64,000 bases of DNA from Leishmania infantum JPCM5. Taxonomy: Eukaryota > Euglenozoa > Kinetoplastea > Trypanosomatida > Trypanosomatidae. The position numbers and the translations under genes are program-made. Where the stretch lies: positions 124,001 to 188,000 of the forward strand of contig NC_009411.2 of the NCBI RefSeq assembly GCF_000002875.2, read 5' to 3'. The notes under the pieces were generated by a model. That model was given only the letters and a program-made list of their open reading frames with translations. It had not been told where the DNA came from and searched no databases. Below are positions 22,009 through 34,000 of this stretch, piece after piece; positions within the stretch are counted from its first letter, which is position 1; every line of letters starts with the position of its first letter.

Positions 22009-25000
22009 ATGGCGGCATCGTCTATCCACGAAACGCCGGACAGCGGCGAGGTGTTTGCAGACCACGAGTTTAACAAGAACAACGCCGGCATCACCGATGA
22101 TTGGATTTCGATCAGGCAGCTGTACCCAGCTGGTGTGAACCAGCCGCTGCTGCCCGAAGTATTCTCGCGCGAGCAGTTCGGCCAGGGCAACCACTATGAA
22201 TGCTTCATGCTCTCGGCACTTGCAACGCTGATCCGCTTCCCGGATGTGATCCGCAACTGCTTTGTGACGAAGAAGGTGCGCCAGGATGGCCGCTACACGT
22301 TCCAGTTCTTCCGCGGGCAGGAGTGGGTAAAGGTCGAGATCGACGACCGCATCGCCATGGAAGAAGGCGAGGTGCTCTATGCTCGCTCCCCGACTGAGCA
22401 CTGGTGGCCGCTGCTGCTGGAGAAGGCGTACGCGAAGTTCTACACCGCCTACGACCACCTCGAGGGCTGCACCCTTTTAGAGACATTCCACGACCTGACA
22501 GGCAACCCGGTGCTGAACATCCCCATGGACGCCAAGCTGGCCAAGGCGGCAAACTGCAATGTGCTTGAAGGACGCTATTGGCTCGACTTGGCACAGCGCA
22601 TCCAGTCTGGCGAGTTTGTCGCGTCAGCCCTCACAAAGGATGTGGAGGTGGAGACAATGGGTCTGCAGCGCGAGCAACAGTACGGCATCCTCGACATCTT
22701 CTCCCTCCACGGCACATCCTCGCTGGATGACATTCTCGTGCATATGCACAATCCTTTCGAAGATGACGAGTTTCTCTACAGCGGCCCCCTCAACCCGAAC
22801 GACTCGGCGTGGTCGGAGAAGCAGCGGGTCAAGTACGACGTCGGCAACCCGCGCTCCATTTTCCTGCCACTGAACGTTTTTCTTCGCATCGTCAATTCGA
22901 TGCAGCTGTGCTACATCAGCACCGTCGCCTCGGATGCGACGTACTTTGAGGACGAGTGGAAGGGTGAGTCGGCCGGCGGCAACCCGACGTACGTCACGTG
23001 GCGCAAGAACCCGCTATACTACATCAGTAATCACGGCACAGAGGCGGTGACTCTCTCCTTTGTGGTCAAGCAGGAGGACCAGCGGCACCGGAAGGGCCCG
23101 GAGGAGACAGCCACGTACAAGCAGTGTGGCATGATACTTTCCCAGTACTCCTACCTCTACCCGATCCCGACCTTCTGGGTCACTGGTAACAACCACAAGC
23201 CCATTCACAAGAGCCTCTTCCTCAACTCGCGCGAGGTGGCGAGCAGCGTCATCGTCCCGCCGCAATCACTCTGCTATCTTGTGCCTTCCTGCATGCATCA
23301 AGGCGAAGAGGCCAGGTTCCTGCTGTCCGCCCACCGCATGGTCCATGAAGACTACAGCAACATCACCATAAAGAAGCTCACGGTCCCCGAGATGGACTGG
23401 GAGAACCCTGCCGCAGGAACGGTGCAGCTTCAGATGCGCACTAAGGACCGTCTCGACTTCTACGTTGATGAACCCACCGACGTTCATATACTTCTCCACC
23501 AAACAAAGCCCTACGTCAGCCCCAAGACAGGCGGCGATGCCATGGCGCAGGACTACATGGGCATGTACCTCTACGACGACACGGACCGCAAGATAGCCGG
23601 TGTGCACGCTGCCACGAACTTCCGCGAGACGAGCATCATCCACCGCCTCCCCCGCAGCGGTCGCTATGCCATCTCCATCACGTGCCCGCGCGGCAAGGGC
23701 CACATAACCGCCAACGTCACCATTGTGTCTTCCTTTGGCAGCCATATTCGCCGCGTCAATGCACCAGAGGACGCCGCCATGCTGCCGGATGAAGCGGAGA
23801 GCGTCGCAGATAGCGAAGGCGTAGACACACGAGTCGCTCGCATCGACTACAACCCGTTTCAGGAGCAGCCAGTCGATGTGCGTGAGCACCCAGACAGTAA
23901 CGTGCCATTTGAGGATCGCGGATTTATGCTGAGCAACCGCGATGTGACATCGGAGCCGTGGTTGCACATCGGCGACCTTTACCCCGAAGGCAAGACGAGG
24001 CCGCTGCTGCCGAACGTGCTGAGCCGCGACCAATTCGGGCAGGGTGCGATGCACGAGTGCTGCTGCCTTACTGGGTTCGCCACTCTGATCGAGAACCACC
24101 CCGACGTGATCCGCAACTGCTTCATCTCGAAGAACCCGCGCAAGGATGGCCGCTACACGTTCCAGTTCCACCGCTACGGTCAGTGGATCAAGGTGGAGAT
24201 CGACGACCGCATTCCGATGGTGAAGGGCGACACGGTGTTTTGCCGCTCGCCGACGCACCACTGGTGGCCGCTGCTGCTGGAGAAGGCGTACGCGAAGTTC
24301 TACACGCTTTATGAGAACTTGGCGGGTTGCTCGCTCGCTGAAGTGTATCACGACTTCAGTGGGTGCCCTGTCATTAACACGCCGCTGGACGAAGTAACAG
24401 CAAAGTCGGTCGGGTTCGACATAGCATCTCCCGTTTACTGGGTGAGGCTGCGTGACGAGCTGCGCATGACAGCCGTGGCGGCCCTATCTGGCGACAACGC
24501 AGAGAGTCTGGGCCTGGCACCTCACCAGTTTTACGGAATCCTCAACATTCTTGCCACCTCTTCTCCCCCTCGCACCCTCAGCGAGGTCATTGTGCAGCTG
24601 CACAACCCGTACGCGGAGATTTCCTACACTGGCCCCATGTCCGACCCAGCAGATCCGCGGTGGGCGTCGCGAGAGATGCGCCACTGCAACGCCACGCAGA
24701 ATACCATCTTCGTGCCAGTCAACGTCTTCTTGCGCTCTTTCTTTACCATCTCGCAGGCTCATCTTCGCGGGCTCATGGAACCGTGCTGGAACTTCCACAG
24801 CGAATGGGGTGACGGCACGAACGGTGGCAACCCGTCGCTGCTCACGTGGCGTGAGAACCCGCTCTACATCGTTCGCAACACAGGCAGCGAGGCAGTGGAG
24901 GTGATGGGCATGATACGGCAACCGGACAAGCGGCACCAGCTACACGTGTTGCCCGAGCTGAGCTACGTGCGGTGCGACCTCCTCCTGGCACAGAGCATAG

Positions 25001-28000
25001 AGACGGATTCGATTCCGACGTACCTCGTCACCCACAACAACCACGACGTGGTGCACAAGCGTGTCTTCCTCAACTATCGCGAGGTGGCGAGCAAGATTCG
25101 CGTTCCGCCGCAGTCACAGTGCTACCTTGTCCCAACAGCGATGTACCACGAGAAAAGCATCTTTCTGCTCTCGTACTGGTACCGGACACCAGCGGACGAG
25201 GGTGCGGTAAGCATTGAACGCCTTCGCGTCAACGTCGCACGTGACTTACCGGCTGTCAAGCACGTCACACTGGTGCCCGAGGGGAAGGATAGAGTCGACT
25301 TCTTCGTCGATGTACCGACGGACGCACACATTCTTCTCTCGCAATGGAACCGCGACGCGCGCGGCGGTAGCAACGTGCGCACCGACAACTACGTTGGCAT
25401 GTACCTCTACGATGACGCGAACCAGAAGATGGCGCAGGTGTCGGCGGCGTCGAATTTGAAGGAAATCGGCCTGGTGGCACACCTGCCTGCTCAAGGCCAC
25501 TACGTGCTCTCCATTACGTGCCCGGCGGCGCGAGACGAGGAGGTGAAGTGCCGAGTCGAGATTGTGTGCGTCGAGATGGCGCGAGTGCGCATCACAGATG
25601 TGTACGAGAATCCGCCGAGCTCTGAAGAGCTCGAGGGGGAGCCGCCGGTCGCACTAGTCGACAGTGATACGGCGCGGAGTGATGTTGGCGACGGCACTCA
25701 ATCCGTGGAGGCAACCGTGGAGACGCGGCCGCCTGCCAATACGGAGGCGAAGGAGAGGGAGAAGACGCCCTCGCTCTCGTTTATGCGTCCGCGGTACCAG
25801 GGCATCTGGACGGAGGACCTCCTGCTCATGGAGACCCCCGCCTTTGCAAAGATGGCGGGGGAGAGAGAGCAGCTGAAAAAACACGCTTCGCAGCACGCGG
25901 CACGCATGAACTCTCTCGAGAATAAGATGGAGGACATGGCAACGAGGTTGGCCGATGACATGCACGACCAGGAGCGCGCTTTCCTCGGACCCGAGCTGGA
26001 AGGGGTACCGCTGGAGCTGCTTCCGTTGAACGAGGACGAGGAATTCACTGGGCTGGAGCACGAGCTGCGAGTTGCCATGAGGGATCTACAGAAAAATCGC
26101 GGCGACGTCGTGGCACTGCGCGAAACGCTCAAGGAGCGTGCGGGAGAGATGGCGAAGAAGCTCAAGGAAAATGAGCGCGATCTCTTCCTCAACCCCATGC
26201 CTTTGGGGATCTCATGTGATGGTTTACCGCTTGACTCCGACCCGGAGTTCCACGCGCTCGAGGTGGCGCGGCTGCGCGAGCGTCAGGAGGAGTCGTGCGA
26301 CGAGGCGAAGATTCGCAAGCTGAACGACGCCCTCAACGAGCGTGCCGAGGGCTTGGCAAGGGCGAAGCTCGCGGCGGACCGGCAGTATTTGAAGCCAGAG
26401 CATCTGCGCGTGGCGGTAGATGAGCTGCCGCTGAACGATGATCGCAACTTTATTCTCAAGGAGGCACTACGACACGAAAAGCTGAAGAACTCGCGCGAGA
26501 GCGCCGCCGCGATCGCTGCGTTGGGGAACGAGCTGAATAACATGGCAAAAGGGATGGCGGCAGAGATGCTAGCCAAGCAGCGCCCCAGCTACCTCGCACG
26601 GGAGCACCACGGACGGCGCATGGAGGATTTGCTTCTCAACGACAACGACGACTTCCTCAAGAAAGAGCGAAGGCGACGTGACTTGCTGAAGCAACCGAGC
26701 TCGGACATGGACGTGGTGGCGGAGATTGAAAAGGAGCTGAACGGAATGGCGGATGAGATGGCCAGAGCGATGAACGCAGCAGAGCGCCCACAATACATGA
26801 AAGCTAGCTACTATGACAAGACCCTGAGTGAGCTGCCTCTGGATACCGATCCCATCATCGCCAGGCTAGAAGCTCAACGCGCACGACTCAAGCGCGACCC
26901 TGTGCGAAACGCAGAGGCCGTTCACGCGACTGAGGCAGCGATTATTAGCCGCGCTGAGGCGCTGGCAAAGGCAATGATCAAAGACGAGCGCGCGAGACTC
27001 TACGGCAAGCCAAGTGGAGTGCCCGTCAACTTGCTTGACCTCGATGAGGACCAAGTCATCCGACGTCTCGAGGAGGAGCGCATGGAGCTCTTAAAGATGC
27101 CTAACACGGACCCCCACGCTATCGCCAGCAACGAGGAGAAGTTGAAGGCCCGCGCGGCAAAGATTGCAGAGGACTTCCGTGATAACATGCGAGCCCAAAT
27201 CACGGGTGAGGGGCGCCGAAGCCCCTCCGTTATGTCAATTGGCAGTGACGCACCGTGCCAGGACCTGGAGGAGAAGCTCTACGCCCTCATGTCCGAAGAT
27301 CCCATCGCCAACGAGGACCAGATCAACGATATCAAGGATGCCATTCGCAAGCGAAACGCTGAGCTAAAGCGGCAGGCCGTGCAAGCGCTACGTGCCTTCC
27401 TTGACGACAAGCCCTTCGGCATTCTGTTGACTGAGGTGGGTCTTGACGACGATCGTGAATACATGGAGAGAGAAGAGAAGCTCAAGAAGGGACAGGCTAG
27501 CAATCTGCCCGCAGCACAGATCACGTTCATTCAGGAAGGCATGCAACATCGCGTGAACGAACTGGCAGCGGAGGAGCTGGCACGACGCTACCCATTCATC
27601 CACACACGCCCGGCCAGCATCCCTCTCCCCGCGCTTCCGTCCGTAGGCAGAGACCAAGCTTTCTGGAAAGCCATCGACAACGTCGACAAGGCAAAGAATC
27701 ACCACAACACGGCCACGTCTCAGCTACGCGCGTACGAAAAATCTGTGAACGAACGACTCCATCAAATCGCAGAGGCCGCCAAATGGAAAGAGCGTGACGG
27801 CTTTCTCGACTCTAGACCAGCACATGTGCCAGTGAAAGCCATTCCCCTCGACAATGATACAGACTTCGTCGACCTAGAAAGTAAGCGCCGACTAAGCCTC
27901 CAATCAGGAGCTGATCCGCAATCCGACGACATCCGGACACTCGAAAAAGCTCTAAGAACTCGCGCGCACGACCTTGCGTGCGACAAGAAGTGGGCGGACC

Positions 28001-31000
28001 GCGACAGGGTGCTGGACCCGAAGCCGGAGGGCGTGCCGCTGCGCTGCGTCCCGCTGGACGAGGACGCGGAGTTCGTGGCGCTGGAGGACGAGTGGCGCGG
28101 CCTGCTGCAGGACCCACAGCGCAACAGCATGCCGCTGAAGGACCTGGAGAGGAGGATGAACGACCGCGCGCACGACCTTGCGTGCGACAAGAAGTGGGCG
28201 GACCGCGACAGGGTGCTGGACCCGAAGCCGGAGGGCGTGCCGCTGCGCTGCGTCCCGCTGGACGAGGACGCGGAGTTCGTGGCGCTGGAGGACGAGTGGC
28301 GCGGCCTGCTGCAGGACCCACAGCGCAACAGCATGCCGCTGAAGGACCTGGAGAGGAGGATGAACGACCGCGCGCACGACCTTGCGTGCGACAAGAAGTG
28401 GGCGGACCGCGACAGGGTGCTGGACCCGAAGCCGGAGGGCGTGCCGCTGCGCTGCGTCCCGCTGGACGAGGACGCGGAGTTCGTGGCGCTGGAGGACGAG
28501 TGGCGCGGCCTGCTGCAGGACCCACAGCGCAACAGCATGCCGCTGAAGGACCTGGAGAGGAGGATGAACGACCGCGCGCACGACCTTGCGTGCGACAAGA
28601 AGTGGGCGGACCGCGACAGGGTGCTGGACCCGAAGCCGGAGGGCGTGCCGCTGCGCTGCGTCCCGCTGGACGAGGACGCGGAGTTCGTGGCGCTGGAGGA
28701 CGAGTGGCGCGGCCTGCTGCAGGACCCACAGCGCAACAGCATGCCGCTGAAGGACCTGGAGAGGAGGATGAACGACCGCGCGCACGACCTTGCGTGCGAC
28801 AAGAAGTGGGCGGGCCGCGACAGGGTGCTGGACCCGAAGCCGGAGGGCGTGCCGCTGCGCTGCGTCCCGCTGGACGAGGACGCGGAGTTCGTGGCGCTGG
28901 AGGACGAGTGGCGCGGCCTGCTGCAGGACCCACAGCGCAGCAGCATGCCGCTGAAGGACCTGGAGAGGAGGATGAACGACCGCGCGCACGACCTTGCGTG
29001 CGACAAGAAGTGGGCGGACCGCGACAGGGTGCTGGACCCGAAGCCGGAGGGCGTGCCGCTGCGCTGCGTCCCGCTGGACGAGGACGCGGAGTTCTTGGCG
29101 CTGGAGGACGAGTGGCGCGGCCTGCTGCAGGACCCACAGCGCAACAGCATGCCGCTGAAGGACCTGGAGAGGAGGATGAACGACCGCGCGCACGACCTTG
29201 CGTGCGACAAGAAGTGGGCGGACCGCGACAGGGTGCTGGACCCGAAGCCGGAGGGCGTGCCGCTGCGCTGCGTCCCGCTGGACGAGGACGCGGAGTTCTT
29301 GGCGCTGGAGGACGAGTGGCGCGGCCTGCTGCAGGACCCACAGCGCAACAGCATGCCGCTGAAGGACCTGGAGAGGAGGATGAACGACCGCGCGCACGAC
29401 CTTGCGTGCGACAAGAAGTGGGCGGACCGCGACAGGGTGCTGGACCCGAAGCCGGAGGGCGTGCCGCTGCGCTGCGTCCCGCTGGACGAGGACGCGGAGT
29501 TCTTGGCGCTGGAGGACGAGTGGCGCGGCCTGCTGCAGGACCCACAGCGCAACAGCATGCCGCTGAAGGACCTGGAGAGGAGGATGAACGACCGCGCGCA
29601 CGACCTTGCGTGCGACAAGAAGTGGGCGGGCCGCGACAGGGTGCTGGACCCGAAGCCGGAGGGCGTGCCGCTGCGCTGCGTCCCGCTGGACGAGGACGCG
29701 GAGTTCGTGGCGCTGGAGGACGAGTGGCGCGGCCTGCTGCAGGACCCACAGCGCAGCAGCATGCCGCTGAAGGACCTGGAGAGGAGGATGAACGACCGCG
29801 CGCACGACCTTGCGTGCGACAAGAAGTGGGCGGACCGCGACAGGGTGCTGGACCCGAAGCCGGAGGGCGTGCCGCTGCGCTGCGTCCCGCTGGACGAGGA
29901 CGCGGAGTTCGTGGCGCTGGAGGACGAGTGGCGCGGCCTGCTGCAGGACCCACAGCGCAACAGCATGCTGCTGAAGGACCTGGAGAGGAGGATGAACGAC
30001 CGCGCGCACGACCTTGCGTGCGACAAGAAGTGGGCGGGCCGCGACAGGGTGCTGGACCCGAAGCCGGAGGGCGTGCCGCTGCGCTGCGTCCCGCTGGACG
30101 AGGACGCGGAGTTCGTGGCGCTGGAGGACGAGTGGCGCGGCCTGCTGCAGGACCCACAGCGCAGCAGCATGCCGCTGAAGGACCTGGAGAGGAGGATGAA
30201 CGACCGCGCGCACGACCTTGCGTGCGACAAGAAGTGGGCGGACCGCGACAGGGTGCTGGACCCGAAGCCGGAGGGCGTGCCGCTGCGCTGCGTCCCGCTG
30301 GACGAGGACGCGGAGTTCTTGGCGCTGGAGGACGAGTGGCGCGGCCTGCTGCAGGACCCACAGCGCAACAGCATGCCGCTGAAGGACCTGGAGAGGAGGA
30401 TGAACGACCGCGCGCACGACCTTGCGTGCGACAAGAAGTGGGCGGACCGCGACAGGGTGCTGGACCCGAAGCCGGAGGGCGTGCCGCTGCGCTGCGTCCC
30501 GCTGGACGAGGACGCGGAGTTCTTGGCGCTGGAGGACGAGTGGCGCGGCCTGCTGCAGGACCCACAGCGCAACAGCATGCCGCTGAAGGACCTGGAGAGG
30601 AGGATGAACGACCGCGCGCACGACCTTGCGTGCGACAAGAAGTGGGCGGGCCGCGACAGGGTGCTGGACCCGAAGCCGGAGGGCGTGCCGCTGCGCTGCG
30701 TCCCGCTGGACGAGGACGCGGAGTTCGTGGCGCTGGAGGACGAGTGGCGCGGCCTGCTGCAGGACCCACAGCGCAGCAGCATGCCGCTGAAGGACCTGGA
30801 GAGGAGGATGAACGACCGCGCGCACGACCTTGCGTGCGACAAGAAGTGGGCGGGCCGCGACAGGGTGCTGGACCCGAAGCCGGAGGGCGTGCCGCTGCGC
30901 TGCGTCCCGCTGGACGAGGACGCGGAGTTCGTGGCGCTGGAGGACGAGTGGCGCGGCCTGCTGCAGGACCCACAGCGCAGCAGCATGCCGCTGAAGGACC

Positions 31001-34000
31001 TGGAGAGGAGGATGAACGACCGCGCGCACGACCTTGCGTGCGACAAGAAGTGGGCGGGCCGCGACAGGGTGCTGGACCCGAAGCCGGAGGGCGTGCCGCT
31101 GCGCTGCGTCCCGCTGGACGAGGACGCGGAGTTCTTGGCGCTGGAGGACGAGTGGCGCGGCCTGCTGCAGGACCCACAGCGCAACAGCATGCCGCTGAAG
31201 GACCTGGAGAGAAGGATGAACGACCGCGCGCACGACCTTGCGTGCGACAAGAAGTGGGCGGGCCGCGACAGGGTGCTGGACCCGAAGCCGGAGGGCGTGC
31301 CGCTGCGCTGCGTCCCGCTGGACGAGGACGCGGAGTTCGTGGCGCTGGAGGACGAGTGGCGCGGCCTGCTGCAGGACCCACAGCGCAACAGCATGCCGCT
31401 GAAGGACCTGGAGAGAAGGATGAACGACCGCGCGCACGACCTTGCGTGCGACAAGAAGTGGGCGGACCGCGACAGGGTGCTGGACCCGAAGCCGGAGGGC
31501 GTGCCGCTGCGCTGCGTCCCGCTGGACGAGGACGCGGAGTTCGTGGCGCTGGAGGACGAATGGCGCGGCCTGCTGCAGGACCCACAGCGCAGCAGCATGC
31601 CGCTGAAGGACCTGGAGAGGAGGATGAACGACCGCGCGCACGACCTTGCGTGCGACAAGAAGTGGGCGGACCGCGACAGGGTGCTGGACCCGAAGCCGGA
31701 GGGCGTGCCGCTGCGCTGCGTCCCGCTGGACGAGGACGCGGAGTTCGTGGCGCTGGAGGACGAGTGGCGCGGCCTGCTGCAGGACCCACAGCGCAACAGC
31801 ATGCCGCTGAAGGACCTGGAGAGGAGGATGAACGACCGCGCGCACGACCTTGCGTGCGACAAGAAGTGGGCGGACCGCGACAGGGTGCTGGACCCGAAGC
31901 CGGAGGGCGTGCCGCTGCGCTGCGTCCCGCTGGACGAGGACGCGGAGTTCGTGGCGCTGGAGGACGAGTGGCGCGGCCTGCTGCAGGACCCACAGCGCAA
32001 CAGCATGCCGCTGAAGGACCTGGAGAGAAGGATGAACGACCGCGCGCACGACCTTGCGTGCGACAAGAAGTGGGCGGACCGCGACAGGGTGCTGGACCCG
32101 AAGCCGGAGGGCGTGCCGCTGCGCTGCGTCCCGCTGGACGAGGACGCGGAGTTCGTGGCGCTGGAGGACGAGTGGCGCGGCCTGCTGCAGGACCCACAGC
32201 GCAGCAGCATGCCGCTGAAGGACCTGGAGAGGAGGATGAACGACCGCGCGCACGACCTTGCGTGCGACAAGAAGTGGGCGGACCGCGACAGGGTGCTGGA
32301 CCCGAAGCCGGAGGGCGTGCCGCTGCGCTGCGTCCCGCTGGACGAGGACGCGGAGTTCGTGGCGCTGGAGGACGAGTGGCGCGGCCTGCTGCAGGACCCA
32401 CAGCGCAACAGCATGCCGCTGAAGGACCTGGAGAGGAGGATGAACGACCGCGCGCACGACCTTGCGTGCGACAAGAAGTGGGCGGACCGCGACAGGGTGC
32501 TGGACCCGAAGCCGGAGGGCGTGCCGCTGCGCTGCGTCCCGCTGGACGAGGACGCGGAGTTCGTGGCGCTGGAGGACGAGTGGCGCGGCCTGCTGCAGGA
32601 CCCACAGCGCAACAGCATGCCGCTGAAGGACCTGGAGAGAAGGATGAACGACCGCGCGCACGACCTTGCGTGCGACAAGAAGTGGGCGGACCGCGACAGG
32701 GTGCTGGACCCGAAGCCGGAGGGCGTGCCGCTGCGCTGCGTCCCGCTGGACGAGGACGCGGAGTTCTTGGCGCTGGAGGACGAGTGGCGCGGCCTGCTGC
32801 AGGACCCACAGCGCAACAGCATGCCGCTGAAGGACCTGGAGAGGAGGATGAACGACCGCGCGCACGACCTTGCGTGCGACAAGAAGTGGGCGGACCGCGA
32901 CAGGGTGCTGGACCCGAAGCCGGAGGGCGTGCCGCTGCGCTGCGTCCCGCTGGACGAGGACGCGGAGTTCTTGGCGCTGGAGGACGAGTGGCGCGGCCTG
33001 CTGCAGGACCCACAGCGCAACAGCATGCCGCTGAAGGACCTGGAGAGGAGGATGAACGACCGCGCGCACGACCTTGCGTGCGACAAGAAGTGGGCGGACC
33101 GCGACAGGGTGCTGGACCCGAAGCCGGAGGGCGTGCCGCTGCGCTGCGTCCCGCTGGACGAGGACGCGGAGTTCTTGGCGCTGGAGGACGAGTGGCGCGG
33201 CCTGCTGCAGGACCCACAGCGCAACAGCATGCCGCTGAAGGACCTGGAGAGGAGGATGAACGACCGCGCGCACGACCTTGCGTGCGACAAGAAGTGGGCG
33301 GACCGCGACAGGGTGCTGGACCCGAAGCCGGAGGGCGTGCCGCTGCGCTGCGTCCCGCTGGACGAGGACGCGGAGTTCTTGGCGCTGGAGGACGAGTGGC
33401 GCGGCCTGCTGCAGGACCCACAGCGCAACAGCATGCCGCTGAAGGACCTGGAGAGGAGGATGAACGACCGCGCGCACGACCTTGCGTGCGACAAGAAGTG
33501 GGCGGGCCGCGACAGGGTGCTGGACCCGAAGCCGGAGGGCGTGCCGCTGCGCTGCGTCCCGCTGGACGAGGACGCGGAGTTCGTGGCGCTGGAGGACGAG
33601 TGGCGCGGCCTGCTGCAGGACCCACAGCGCAGCAGCATGCCGCTGAAGGACCTGGAGAGGAGGATGAACGACCGCGCGCACGACCTTGCGTGCGACAAGA
33701 AGTGGGCGGGCCGCGACAGGGTGCTGGACCCGAAGCCGGAGGGCGTGCCGCTGCGCTGCGTCCCGCTGGACGAGGACGCGGAGTTCGTGGCGCTGGAGGA
33801 CGAGTGGCGCGGCCTGCTGCAGGACCCACAGCGCAGCAGCATGCCGCTGAAGGACCTGGAGAGGAGGATGAACGACCGCGCGCACGACCTTGCGTGCGAC
33901 AAGAAGTGGGCGGACCGCGACAGGGTGCTGGACCCGAAGCCGGAGGGCGTGCCGCTGCGCTGCGTCCCGCTGGACGAGGACGCGGAGTTCGTGGCGCTGG

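Noticed and set aside
20970..22073. 367-residue plus-strand frame before the first giant gene
   Set aside because: Low-complexity Ser/Leu/Cys/His/Phe translation of pyrimidine-rich 5' DNA; overlaps the acceptor and start of the real gene.
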